Assembly (NCBI GenBank): GCA_019636275.1
Contig: JAHBXY010000051.1
Location: 1-52,725, forward strand
From: Planctomycetota bacterium
GTDB lineage: Bacteria > Planctomycetota > J058
DNA length: 52,725 nucleotides
Direction of reading: 5' to 3'
The notes beneath the pieces are model-generated. The model had not been told where the DNA came from. It searched no databases and worked only from the letters and a program-made list of their open reading frames with translations. Of the stretch, positions 40,822 to 50,680 are shown piece by piece. The first letter of the stretch is position 1, and the number at the start of each line of letters is the position of its first letter. The position numbers and the translations under genes are program-made.

Positions 40822-41669
40822 GAGCGAACTCCGCGTGAAGAGCCCTGCGCGCCCGCCGCGGGCGCGCCCGTGTTGACCTCGACCTCGACCTCGACCGGGG
40901 CCCCGCGCCCCGCGCCGAGGCGCGCCCGCGCGCTGCCGTCGCGCACGGCCACCTCGAGCAGGCCCGTCGAGCCGGTGATGAGGAGCAGGCCGCCCCCCGC
41001 GCGGGGGTCCTGCTCGGCGTAGCTGCGGCGCACGGGGCCCGCGACCTCGACCCCGCCCACGCGCGCCGCGCGCACCGCGGACCCGTGCGGGCCCGCGCGC
41101 AGGTTCGTGACGAGGTTCCCGTAGCGGTCGACGTGCACGACCTCGCCGGCGGTCGAACCGGGCGCGAGGGGGCGCTCGGGCGGCAGCGACAGGCGCACGG
41201 GGTCGTGCACCTCGGGGCCGAGGGCGGCCGGGTCGAGGCCCAGGGCCAGCCGCGCGGCGACCGGCGCGAAGACGTCGCGACCGTGGAAGGTGCTCGACAC
41301 CTCGGGGAGGAAGTAGGTCCGCTCGACGACCGCGTTCAGGCGGGCCCCCGGCGCGCGCTCGAGCACGCGCGTGAGCAGGCCGTTGTCGGGGGCGAGGAAC
41401 GTGGCCGCGGGCGTGCGAGCGCAGAGGATCCGCCGCTCCGAGCCGACGCCGGGGTCGACCACGCACACGTGGACCGTGCCCGCCGGGAACCAGGGGGCGG
41501 CCGCGTCGAGGAGGAAGGCGGCCTCGACGACGTCCTGGGGCGCCACGTCGTGGGTCAGATCGACCACGCGCACCGCGGGCGCGATCCCGGCGATGACCGC
41601 GTGGAGCACGCCGGCGTAGACGTCCCTCGTCCCGAAGTCCGTGAGCAGGCTGATCATCGAGCTGATCAT
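40818..41669 (-). CDS. SAM hydrolase (DUF62 / chlorinase-fluorinase family)
   Basis: 283 residues; ATG 41657 is a second possible start. N-terminal LLTDFGTRDVYAGVLHAVI, VVDPGVGSERR and APDNGLLT are the family signatures; C-terminal domain with DRYGNLVTNL. Most members cleave S-adenosylmethionine with water to adenosine and methionine; halogenases are a small subset and need specific residues I cannot establish. It is the first gene of a two-gene operon with the cupin gene. Confidence 0.88.
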   Translation of the reverse strand: MISSMISLLTDFGTRDVYAGVLHAVIAGIAPAVRVVDLTHDVAPQDVVEAAFLLDAAAPWFPAGTVHVCVVDPGVGSERRILCARTPAATFLAPDNGLLTRVLERAPGARLNAVVERTYFLPEVSSTFHGRDVFAPVAARLALGLDPAALGPEVHDPVRLSLPPERPLAPGSTAGEVVHVDRYGNLVTNLRAGPHGSAVRAARVGGVEVAGPVRRSYAEQDPRAGGGLLLITGSTGLLEVAVRDGSARARLGAGRGAPVEVEVEVNTGAPAAGAQGSSRGVRS

Positions 41670-41968
41670 CGCGTCGATCTCTCGCGTGCCTCCTGGCCAC
41701 CAGGACCCGCGCCCGGCGACCTCCCTCCTGTCCGTCAGTTAAGCAACTGGGTCCGACACGGTCCAGGGCCCCGGAAGGCGACGGCGGCTGGACCTGCGCG
41801 GGGGTGTCGGTGGGCGGTGTTAGGGTTCGATTCGTGACCCGTGCGTGCCGTGTTCGGGTGGCGGACGGGGCGCACGGGGCCGGAGGGCGACGCTGGGTGG
41901 CACTCCGGTGACGGCGAGGGCCGGCGCGGTCCCTGCGCGGTGACCGGTGGCGGAGGGAGAGCGACGCG

Positions 41969-43036
41969 ATGGGCTGGCAAGAGATCCTCTCCTCGGCGCC
42001 GCGCGCCGACGAGCGCAACGACGTGGAGTACTTCGAGGTCGAGTCGCGGCGCGTCCTCAACCCGGCGCGGCTGCCGTGGCTGCCGTTCGACCTGACGCTC
42101 AACCCCTACCTCCAGTGCGAGCTCGGCTGCGCCTACTGCTACGCGCGGGAGCACGCCGACCGGCGCGCGCGCGGGGCCGGCGGACCGGACCGGGGCGCGT
42201 TCGACCGGCGGATCTACGCCAAGACGGGCGCGCCGGCCGTCCTCCGCGACGAGCTGGCGCGCCTCTCGCGCCTCGGCGGGCTCGGGGGCAAGGAGATCGC
42301 GCTGGGCACGGCCACCGACCCCTACCAGCCCTACGAGCGGCGGGCGCGGCTCACGCGGGCGCTGCTCGAGGTCTTCGCCACGGTCGAGGACGTGCGCCTG
42401 TCGATCACCACCAAGTCCGACCTCGTCCTGCGCGACCTCGACGTGCTGCAGGCGATCGGCCGGAAGGGGCACGTGCAGGTGAACGTCACGATCACGACGG
42501 TCGACCGCGACCTGGCGCGCTCGCTCGAGCCGCGCGCGCCGACGCCGGCGCGGCGCCTGCGCGCGGTCGAGGGGCTGGCGCGGGCCGGGGTGCCGGTCGG
42601 GGTGTTCTGCATGCCGGTCCTGCCCGAGCTGACCGAGGCCCCGCGCGACCTGCGCGCGATCGTGTGCGCGGCGCGCGAGGCCGGCGCGGCCTGGTTCGCC
42701 GCCAACGTGCTGTTCCTCCGCGGCGAGGCGGTGCGCGCCGCCTTCTTCGCCTGGCTGGAGGGCGCCTTCCCCGCCCTCGTCCCGCGCTACCGGCGGCTCT
42801 ACCAGGGCCCGAGCGCGCCCGAGGCGATCACCGATCGGGTCACGCGCGTCGTCGAGGCCCTGCGCCGCCAGTACGGCCTCCCGGCGCACGTCCCCTGGCC
42901 CGCGCCCCGGGCGGGTCCGCGGCAGCTCTCGCTGTTCGAGGCCGCGCCCACCGTCGAGCCGCTCGCGCCTGCCGAGCGGCGCCCCGGCCGGGCGCTCCCC
43001 GTCCTGTCGCGCGACCCGCGGGCGGCGTCCGCGTGA
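41969..43036 (+). CDS. SPL-family radical SAM protein (PA0069-like)
   Basis: 355 residues from ATG 41969, preceded by GGAGGGAGAG. The radical SAM motif is CELGCAYC (residues 50-57, CX3CX2C) within NPYLQCELGCAYCYAREHA. The TIM-barrel half follows (ITTKSDLVLRDLDVL, VNVTITTVD). It belongs to the spore-photoproduct-lyase-like family but lacks evidence for DNA repair; most members have no known substrate. A second, more divergent member is at 50638-51528. Confidence 0.85.
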   Translation: MGWQEILSSAPRADERNDVEYFEVESRRVLNPARLPWLPFDLTLNPYLQCELGCAYCYAREHADRRARGAGGPDRGAFDRRIYAKTGAPAVLRDELARLSRLGGLGGKEIALGTATDPYQPYERRARLTRALLEVFATVEDVRLSITTKSDLVLRDLDVLQAIGRKGHVQVNVTITTVDRDLARSLEPRAPTPARRLRAVEGLARAGVPVGVFCMPVLPELTEAPRDLRAIVCAAREAGAAWFAANVLFLRGEAVRAAFFAWLEGAFPALVPRYRRLYQGPSAPEAITDRVTRVVEALRRQYGLPAHVPWPAPRAGPRQLSLFEAAPTVEPLAPAERRPGRALPVLSRDPRAASA

Positions 43037-43174
43037 GGGTCGTCGACCCGCCGCGCGCGCCGACGAGGGTCCGGGCGAGCGTGGCTCGGCTCACACCGGG
43101 ATCGACCTCGATCGACCACGGAGGAGCCCTCCGAGGTGCGTCCTCCGAGTCGGCGGCGCGCGGCCCGCCCCGGC

Positions 43175-43783
43175 TCAGCGCGCGCGGTCCTCCGGCCGGT
43201 TCCAGTTGTCGAAGCTCGGGCCCGGCGGGAGGTCCAGCACCAGCGGGTCGAGCGCGGCCACCAGGTCGCCGAGGCGCTGGCGGCCGGCGTCGAGCGCCGC
43301 CGTCACGAGCGGCAGCGCGCCGCGATGGTAGGCCGCGTGGAGCGGCTCGAGGCGGCCGCCGGCGCGCGGCACGACCGCGAGCCGCCCGGGCGACGCGAGC
43401 GCCGCCAGGGCGAGGCGTCGCAGGAGCGCCGGATCGAGGCGGGGCATGTCGCAGGCGACGACGAGCGCCCAGTCCGTCCTGATCCGGCGCAGGACGGCCT
43501 CGAGCCCGGCGACGGGGCCGAGCGCCGCGCCGGGTCCGGCGTCCGGTCCACGATCGAGGACCACCTCGACCCGGGGCTCGAGCGCCGCGAACGGCGCGGC
43601 GTCGCGCGCGGCGACGAGCACCTCGCGCGCACCGGCGGCGCGCAGGGCGTCGAGGGCCACGGCGATGAGCGGGCGCCCGTCGGGGCCGGGCAGTAAGGCC
43701 TTCGGCCCGCCCATGCGCCGCCCCTCGCCGCCGGCGAGGACGACGCCGGTGAGGTCGAGGACCTCGGCGTCCTCGCCCGTCAC
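43175..43783 (-). CDS. mobA: Molybdenum cofactor guanylyltransferase
   Basis: 202 residues from GTG 43783. Nucleotide-binding signature VVLAGGEGRRMGGPKALL, VACDMPRLD with the Mg-binding Asp, and FDNWNRPED at the end. It attaches GMP to molybdopterin for molybdoenzymes of the DMSO reductase family. No other moco genes or molybdoenzyme are adjacent. Convergent with the SPL-family gene. Confidence 0.88.
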   Translation of the reverse strand: MTGEDAEVLDLTGVVLAGGEGRRMGGPKALLPGPDGRPLIAVALDALRAAGAREVLVAARDAAPFAALEPRVEVVLDRGPDAGPGAALGPVAGLEAVLRRIRTDWALVVACDMPRLDPALLRRLALAALASPGRLAVVPRAGGRLEPLHAAYHRGALPLVTAALDAGRQRLGDLVAALDPLVLDLPPGPSFDNWNRPEDRAR

Positions 43784-43904
43784 GTCGCGCCCTGCATGCG
43801 CCGCAGAGCGACGCGACCGCCGACCGGCGGGCGCGGACGAGCCGCGGCAGACGAGCGCCTGGCGTTCACCCGCGCTCCGGGCCTTCCCGCCGGGACACGA
43901 CCCG

Positions 43905-43971
43905 CGACGAGAGGCTGGGTGCAGCCGGCGAGGCGAGCGCAGCCGGCGACGAGACGAGCGCAGCCGTCGAG
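43905..43971. repeat. Short imperfect tandem repeat
   Basis: GCAGCCGGCGA-type units recur three to four times with GACGAG spacers (around 43921, 43939 and 43960), in the gap between mobA and the small helical gene. No gene seen in 43784-43975. Confidence 0.5.
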
Positions 43972-43975
43972 CACA

Positions 43976-44188
43976 CTAATCGACCGGCTTGGCGCGGCCC
44001 ACGACGGCATCGACCGCATCGAGCAGGGACAGCAGCTCGTTGGCGAGGGCGCCGGCGTCGGCGGCGCTCAGGGCCTGCAGCCGGTCGCCGATCTTGGCGC
44101 TCCCCAGGCGGGCGCGCACCTTCTCCCGGCTCGCCTTGAGCGCGTCGAGGGCGGCCGCCTTGAGCTTGATCTCGTAGGCGCTGGGCAT
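43976..44188 (-). CDS. Small helical protein
   Basis: 70 residues from ATG 44188, with GAGGGACG upstream. Almost all Ala/Leu/Lys/Asp helix (MPSAYEIKLKAAALDALK, NELLSLLDAVDAVVG). No signal peptide, no Cys. Same strand and direction as the following rplS/trmD genes, but 167 bases downstream of them. Family not recognised. Confidence 0.65.
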   Translation of the reverse strand: MPSAYEIKLKAAALDALKASREKVRARLGSAKIGDRLQALSAADAGALANELLSLLDAVDAVVGRAKPVD

Positions 44189-44355
44189 GGTTGGACGTCC
44201 CTCACGGCGCGCCGGCGCGGCCGGGTCGACCCGGCGCGCGTCGGCTGCGGTGGAACGGAGCGGCGGGAAGCGAGGACGCCGGCGCCGGGACGGACTCCCG
44301 GCGCGGCGCCGAAGCCACGGCGGCCGAGGGCGATGCCCTCGGCCTGCCGTCCGGC

Positions 44356-44871
44356 TTACTCGGCGGCGGCCTTCTGCTTCTTGCCCTTCTTGGCCGCCTT
44401 CCCGGCGCCCTCGGCCGCCGCGCGCGCCTTGCGCTCGGCCTTGGCCTTCGCGCCGCGCTTGCGCCCGCCCTTCTTGGCCGCCGCGCCGTCGCCCGCCGCC
44501 ACGACCTCCTCGACCGCGACGCGCTTCTCGCGCAGGCGGGTGGCCTTGCCCACGCGGTCGCGCAGGAAGTAGAGCTTCGCCCGGCGGACGACGCCCTTGC
44601 GCTTGACCTCGACGCCCACGACGTGGGGCGAGTGCAGCGGGAAGGTGCGCTCGACGCCCTCGCCGTCGACGAGGCGACGGACGGTGAACGACTCGCGCAG
44701 CCCGCCGTGCTGGCGGGCGATCACGGTGCCGGTGAAGTTCTGGATGCGGCTCTTGTCGCCCTCCGAGATCTTCACCTTGACGTCGACCGTGTCGCCGATG
44801 TCGAACGCGCCGATCGAGCGCTCCTTGTCGGCGTTGCGGGCCTCGATCTGCTGGAGGATGTCGCGGCTCAT
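44356..44871 (-). CDS. rplS: 50S ribosomal protein L19 with lysine-rich tail
   Basis: 171 residues from ATG 44871 (AGGAG upstream), overlapping the trmD stop as ATGA. Core: FDIGDTVDVKVKISEGDKSRIQ, LHSPHVVGVEVKRKG, and RAKLYFLRDRVGKA. Residues 125-171 form an Ala/Lys/Gly-rich disordered extension not found in E. coli L19 (115 residues). Lies at the 30S-50S interface. Confidence 0.97.
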   Translation of the reverse strand: MSRDILQQIEARNADKERSIGAFDIGDTVDVKVKISEGDKSRIQNFTGTVIARQHGGLRESFTVRRLVDGEGVERTFPLHSPHVVGVEVKRKGVVRRAKLYFLRDRVGKATRLREKRVAVEEVVAAGDGAAAKKGGRKRGAKAKAERKARAAAEGAGKAAKKGKKQKAAAE

Positions 44872-45707
44872 GAAAGGCTCCTGGATGACCCGCCCGCCGA
44901 GGAGCACGTCGCCGCGCCGGCGGAGGGGGTCGAACTGCGGCGCCCCGCGGGGGCGCTCGAACTACGGTCAGACGATCGGTCGTCGTCGGTGAAGTGGGTG
45001 GTCTCGAGCAGGTCGGGCCGGCGCTCGGCGGTCCGCTGGCGCGCCTGCGCGCGCCGCCAGGCGGCCACGGCCCCGTGGTCGCCCGAGAGCAGGACCTCGG
45101 GCACGGTCAGCCCGCGGAACTCCCGCGGGCGGGTGTACTGCGGCCCCTCGAGCAGGCGGTCGCCGCCCGCGGAGCCCTGCGCGAACGAGTCGGAGCCGGC
45201 GCCGTCCGGCGCGCCGAGGACGCCCGGGATCAGCCGGGTGACCCCGTCGACCACCGTCAGGGCCGGCATCTCGCCGCCGGAGAGGACGTAGTCGCCGACC
45301 GACACCTCCTCGTAGCCCAGGCCCTCGCGGATGCGGTCGTCGAAGCCTTCGTAGTGGCCGCAGAGGAGGACGAGCCACGGCTCCGTCGCCAGCTCCTCGA
45401 GGTACGCCTGGTCGAGCTTGCGCCCCTGGGGCGAGAGCAGGAGGCGGCGCGGGCGCTCGAGCCCGGCCGCCCGCCCGCGCGCGACGACGTCCTCGTCGCA
45501 CGCGTAGACGGGGCCGCACATGATCACCATGCCCGGCCCGCCCCCGTAGGGCTTGTCGTCGACGCTCCGGTGGCGGTCGGCGGCGAAGCCGCGGAAGTCG
45601 TGGAGATGGACGTCGAGCAGCCCCTTCTCGCGCGCGATCCGGATCTGACCGTGCGCCAGGAACGGCTCGAAGACCTGCGGGAAGAGCGTCAGCACATCGA
45701 TGCGCAC
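44868..45707 (-). CDS. trmD: tRNA (guanine-37-N1)-methyltransferase TrmD
   Basis: 279 residues from GTG 45707. TrmD methylates G37 next to the anticodon to prevent frameshifting. SPOUT-fold motifs: KPYGGGPGM, LLCGHYEGFDDRI, YVLSGGEMPAL, and DGVTRLIPGVLG. Residues after DDDRSSDR form a Ser/Ala-rich tail of about 30 residues that runs through the rplS leader and stops in ATGA, so trmD/rplS translation is probably coupled. rimM, usual between rpsP and trmD, is missing. Confidence 0.96.
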   Translation of the reverse strand: MRIDVLTLFPQVFEPFLAHGQIRIAREKGLLDVHLHDFRGFAADRHRSVDDKPYGGGPGMVIMCGPVYACDEDVVARGRAAGLERPRRLLLSPQGRKLDQAYLEELATEPWLVLLCGHYEGFDDRIREGLGYEEVSVGDYVLSGGEMPALTVVDGVTRLIPGVLGAPDGAGSDSFAQGSAGGDRLLEGPQYTRPREFRGLTVPEVLLSGDHGAVAAWRRAQARQRTAERRPDLLETTHFTDDDRSSDRSSSAPAGRRSSTPSAGAATCSSAGGSSRSLS

Positions 45708-45753
45708 GACGCGGCCCTCTCTCCAGACGACGCGTGACCTCGAAGGGGCGGCC

Positions 45754-46182
45754 TTAGCCGCCGGCCTTCTTGGCCTCGCGCCGCTCCTTCTTGCTCATGG
45801 GCTTGGAGGTCGCCTCGACCATCTTGGCCTTGCGGGCCATGGCGACGTCGCGCTTGGCCTGCTTCTCCGCGCGGACCTTGACGTGCGCGGCCTTCTCCTC
45901 GGGCGACATGGCGCGCTTCTTCCCCGAGGTGGGGACGTCGACGCCCTGCGAGAGGAGGATGTTCTGCACCGTGGGCGTGGGCAGCGCGCCCTGGCTCAGC
46001 CAGTAGCTGATGCGCTCGCGGTTCAGCGAGTACTTCTTGTCGTCGTCCGCGACGAGCGGGTCGTAGTGCCCGAGCTCCTCGATGGCGCGGCCATCGCGGC
46101 GGGTCATCGAATCGAACACACCGAGGCGGAAGAACGTGCGGTTCTTGCGGCCGAACCGCTTCAGCCGGATACGGACTGCCAT
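45754..46182 (-). CDS. rpsP: 30S ribosomal protein S16 with basic tail
   Basis: 142 residues from ATG 46182 (AGAGGAG upstream). Core MAVRIRLKRFGRKNRTFFRL, SLNRERISYWLSQGALPT; the last about 55 residues are Lys/Ala/Arg-rich (RAEKQAKRDVAMARKAK). E. coli S16 has 82 residues. Located between ffh and trmD as in many bacteria. Confidence 0.97.
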   Translation of the reverse strand: MAVRIRLKRFGRKNRTFFRLGVFDSMTRRDGRAIEELGHYDPLVADDDKKYSLNRERISYWLSQGALPTPTVQNILLSQGVDVPTSGKKRAMSPEEKAAHVKVRAEKQAKRDVAMARKAKMVEATSKPMSKKERREAKKAGG

Positions 46183-46256
46183 GGGACTCCTCTGACTGAC
46201 TCGCTGACTCTCTCGGGTCGGGCCGCGGCTCGGCGCCCCGCGCGGGGGCGCACAGC

Positions 46257-47732
<1,476 letters not shown>

Positions 47733-48083
47733 GAACTCACCTGGATCGGTGTGCAGCCGATCGCTGGCCCGCCGCAAGCGGAGACCACCGAGACGTTGCG
47801 CGCCGAAAAGCCCGGCGCGCCCCACCTACGACCGTACGCAGAGGGGGCGCGACGTGCCGAATCCGCATTTTAGGGCGGTCCGGCGCGAACGCAAGATTCC
47901 GTTTGGCCTGGCCCACCCGGATGGACCCGGGCGGCGGCCGGGCTTCCAGGTTGGCGTAACTCCTGTATCCGCGGCGGCCCACGGGTGGCCTCCGGCGTCC
48001 ATGGCGGAGCCGGACCTCTCGGCGGGTGGTGCGGTTCCCCGGAGGCGGCGGCAAGGCAACGGGCTCGATCGAACGCGAGGACT
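47733..48083. other. ffh leader region
   Basis: 351 bases upstream of ffh on the same strand as the M-domain paralogue. It contains a likely promoter (47867-47894), an imperfect GC inverted repeat (GGACCCGGGCGG... near 47930), and no ORF with a ribosome-binding site. No SRP RNA signature (GGAAG..AGCA loop) was found here or elsewhere in the window. Confidence 0.35.
47867..47894 (-). promoter_or_regulatory. Candidate sigma-70 promoter for ffh
   Basis: Read on the minus strand: TTGCGT (47889-47894) as -35, 16 bases, then TAAAAT (47867-47872) as -10 (five of six). The transcript would carry a leader of about 130 bases to the GTG at 47732. Confidence 0.55.
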
Positions 48084-48725
48084 CTAGGGGAGCGAGTCGA
48101 GGCCGAGGTCGGGGCCAGGCCCATCCTCGTCCTCCTCGTCCTCGCCCTGCCCGTCCCGCCGCTTCCGGTAGAACCGGCTGGCCTCGTCGAGGAGCGACTT
48201 CTCCTCGGTCGTCAGGCTCGCCAGCCCCGTCAGGGCGATCTTGCGCAGGACGTCGTCCACGCGCTCCTCGAAGGAGAAGGTCTCCGCCTCCGGGATGGCC
48301 ATGGTCGGTTCGCGCCTCCGGGGGGACAGCTCCCGCCAGAGCGCCGCCATGGCGTCCTGGGGTGCCTCCGACCCCTCCATGATCTGTCGCAGATGGTCTC
48401 GCGCCGAGAGGAACTGGGCCACGAGGGCCTCGACGTCGCTCGAGCTCGTCCCGCTGGCGATGGCCACCCGCGTGCGCCGCTCGGCGCCGTCGGGTCCCGC
48501 CAGGAGCTCGGGCCGCCGCCGCTCCTCCGGCGCCATGGCCAGGAGGATCGTCTCGGCGGAGGCGAGCATCTCGTCGATGTCCTCCTCGGCGATGTCCTCC
48601 TCGCGGAGGAGGTCGTCGAGGCCGGGGACGCGGCGCACGATGTCCGACACGGAGCCCAGCTCGCGCACGGCGTGGAGCTGCGCGAGGAAGTCGTCGAGGT
48701 TCCAGTCGGCCAGGCGATCGAACAC
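48084..48725 (-). CDS. Stand-alone SRP54 M-domain-like protein
   Basis: 213 residues from GTG 48725 (GGGAGGGG upstream). Residues 1-118 align with the M domain of the neighbouring Ffh: WNLDDFLAQLHAVRELG against WNFEDFLEQLQTVKKLG, IVRRVPGLDDLL against VMGMIPGVGQLM, and VAIASGTSSSDVEALVAQF against RRIASGAGTTVNEVNALIKQF (signature region). There is no N or GTPase domain. Residues 145-190 (FEERVDDVLRKIALTGLASL.TTEEKSLLDEASRFY) resemble the DUF6576 segment found after rhomboid proteases; an acidic tail follows. The gene lies upstream of ffh on the same strand but 351 bases away with its own promoter between. Probably arose by duplication of ffh. Confidence 0.75.
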   Translation of the reverse strand: MFDRLADWNLDDFLAQLHAVRELGSVSDIVRRVPGLDDLLREEDIAEEDIDEMLASAETILLAMAPEERRRPELLAGPDGAERRTRVAIASGTSSSDVEALVAQFLSARDHLRQIMEGSEAPQDAMAALWRELSPRRREPTMAIPEAETFSFEERVDDVLRKIALTGLASLTTEEKSLLDEASRFYRKRRDGQGEDEEDEDGPGPDLGLDSLP

Positions 48726-48820
48726 GGCGGGGGCGCCCCTCCCTACAGAGCATAGAGCGCGCGGGCCCCGTCGGACAGGGACCCGATGCCACCCCCCGCA
48801 GGCGTCGACGGGGCGGGACC

Positions 48821-50122
48821 TTAGGCCGCGCGGGCGGCCGGGCGCGCCGGGACCTCGCGGGCGACCGTGGCGCCGAGGGCGGCGAGCTTCTGCTCCATGC
48901 GCTCGTAGCCGCGGTCGAGGTAGTGGATCTTGTGCACGCGCGTGCGCCCCTCGGCGACGAGGCCGGCGAGGACGAGCGCGGCGGCGGCGCGCAGGTCGGT
49001 GGCCTCGACGTCGGTCCCCGACAGGCGCTCGACGCCGCGCACGATCGCGCTGCAGCCCTCCTTCTGGATGTCCGCGCCCATGCGGTTGAGCTCGGCGAGG
49101 TGGTGGAAGCGGTCGGGGTAGATCTTCTCGGTCACGACCGAGATCCCGGGCGCCAGGCAGAGCATGGCCACGAGCTGCGCCTGGAGGTCGGTGGGGTAGG
49201 CCGGGTAGGGGAGCGTCGTCATGTGCACCGGGCGCAGGGGGCCCGTCCGCCGCACGCGGCAGATCCCCTCCTCCTCCTCGGTGACCTCGGCGCCGGCCTC
49301 GCGCAGCTTGTCGACGACGGCCGCCATGTGGTCGAGGCGCACGTCCTCGACGCGCACGTCGCCGCCGGTGAGGGCCGCGCCGACCATGAAGGTCCCGGCC
49401 TCGATGCGGTCGGGCATGACGGACACGCTCGCCGAGCCGAGCGCGGGCACCCCGGTGATCACGAGGCGCGGCGTGCCGATCCCCTCGATCGTCGCGCCCA
49501 TGCGGTTGAGGAAGTGGGCCAGGTCGTCGATCTCGGGCTCGCAGGCGGCGCCCTCGATCACCGTCTTGCCGTCGGCCAGGCAGGCGGCCATGAGCGTGTT
49601 GGCCGTGGCGCCGACCGACGAGCCCATGGGCCCGCCGAGGAACACGTGCGCGCCGCGCAGGCGGCCGCCCGGCGCCTTGGCGACGATGTAGCCGTGGTCG
49701 AGCGAGATCTCGGCGCCGAGCGCGCGCAGCCCCTTGAGGTGCAGGTCGACCGGGCGCAGGCCGATCACGCAGCCGCCCGGCAGCGACACCTTCGCGTGGC
49801 CGCGGCGCGCGACGAGCGGCCCGAGCAGGTAGATCGAGGCGCGCATCTTCGAGACGAGCTCGTAGCGGGCGACCGAGTTCGTCTGCGCCTCGACGCGGCA
49901 GGAGACGACCCCGTTGCCGCGCCAGTCGGCGGCCAGGCCGACCTCGCGCAGGATCTCCAGCAGGTTGTGGACGTCGACGAGGTCGGGGACGTTGCGCAGC
50001 ACGCAGCGCCCCTCGGACAGGAGCGTGGCCGCGAGCAGCGGCAAGGCCGCGTTCTTGGCCCCGCTCACGCGCACGTTGCCCTGGAGCGCCCGGCCGCCTT
50101 CGACGATGAACGTGTCGCCCAT
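48821..50122 (-). CDS. murA: UDP-N-acetylglucosamine 1-carboxyvinyltransferase MurA
   Basis: 433 residues from ATG 50122; the GTG at 50134 is an alternative. First committed enzyme of peptidoglycan synthesis, adding enolpyruvate to UDP-GlcNAc. Signatures: VSGAKNAALPLLAATLL, catalytic Cys in LPGGCVIGLRPVDLH, and DRIEAGTFMVGAALTGG. The active-site Cys is retained (fosfomycin target type). Peptidoglycan is therefore made by this organism. An AGGGTG lies about 10 bases upstream of the ATG. Confidence 0.96.
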   Translation of the reverse strand: MGDTFIVEGGRALQGNVRVSGAKNAALPLLAATLLSEGRCVLRNVPDLVDVHNLLEILREVGLAADWRGNGVVSCRVEAQTNSVARYELVSKMRASIYLLGPLVARRGHAKVSLPGGCVIGLRPVDLHLKGLRALGAEISLDHGYIVAKAPGGRLRGAHVFLGGPMGSSVGATANTLMAACLADGKTVIEGAACEPEIDDLAHFLNRMGATIEGIGTPRLVITGVPALGSASVSVMPDRIEAGTFMVGAALTGGDVRVEDVRLDHMAAVVDKLREAGAEVTEEEEGICRVRRTGPLRPVHMTTLPYPAYPTDLQAQLVAMLCLAPGISVVTEKIYPDRFHHLAELNRMGADIQKEGCSAIVRGVERLSGTDVEATDLRAAAALVLAGLVAEGRTRVHKIHYLDRGYERMEQKLAALGATVAREVPARPAARAA

Positions 50123-50233
50123 GTGTGTTCGCACCCTGTCGCGTTCCTATCGGCGCCGGCCGCGCCAGGGCTTGAGGGCGCTTCGGCGGCGGCCGGCGGC
50201 GCCGTAGACGGGGCGAGGGGAGGGTGCCTGCCG

Positions 50234-50680
50234 ATGAGCGAGCGGCGCAGGGTCGGAGCGGGCGTCGGTCGGACGGGGGCGCGGCCGGGCCTCGGGCTGG
50301 CGCTGTGGCTCGTCGTCGCGGGGGGCTGCTGCGCGGGGCCGCCGGCGGCGCCGCCTGGACCGCCGGCCGGCGCGCCCGCGGCGCGAGCGGCCCCGGCCGT
50401 CGGTGACCACGTCGGCGACCACGTCGTCGTCAGGGTCGACGTGGTCGCCGACGACCGGCCGCTGCCCGAGGTGCTTGCGCGCCTCGGCCAGCAGGTCGGC
50501 TGGAACCTGGTGTGCGAGCCGGCCGCGGCCGACGTGCGCGTGTCGCTCCGCGTCTTCGACCTGCCCTGGCGCGACGCCCTCGACCTCGTCCTCGCCCGGG
50601 CCCGCGCCGAGGCGGCGCCCGCGGGCGAGCGAACGCTCTACGTCACCTGCCCGCCGCTCGTGACGCTCCGCTCCTGGTGA
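50234..50680 (+). CDS. Small lipoprotein with STN-like domain
   Basis: 148 residues from ATG 50234. Signal peptide with lipobox-like VAGGC (Cys32), Pro/Ala linker, then an STN/secretin-N0-like domain (about 65-145): RPLPEVLARLGQQVGWNLVC, LRVFDLPWRDALDLVL. The domain occurs at the start of secretins and TonB receptors; here it stands alone. Its last 43 bases overlap the 3' end of the convergent radical SAM gene. Compare the larger STN/N1 protein at 17084-18109. Confidence 0.65.
   Translation: MSERRRVGAGVGRTGARPGLGLALWLVVAGGCCAGPPAAPPGPPAGAPAARAAPAVGDHVGDHVVVRVDVVADDRPLPEVLARLGQQVGWNLVCEPAAADVRVSLRVFDLPWRDALDLVLARARAEAAPAGERTLYVTCPPLVTLRSW

Noticed and set aside
40818..41669. SAM fluorinase or chlorinase activity
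   Set aside because: The family name covers mostly SAM hydrolases; no halogenase-specific feature could be established from sequence.
41768..41795. CCCCGGAAGGCGACGGCGGC, faintly like the SRP RNA loop
   Set aside because: The conserved GGAAG...AGCAG loop and its symmetrical stem are not present; no 4.5S RNA fold.
41816..41850. GGTTCGATTC resembling a tRNA T-loop
   Set aside because: The flanking bases do not form a T-stem, and no acceptor or anticodon stem could be folded around it.
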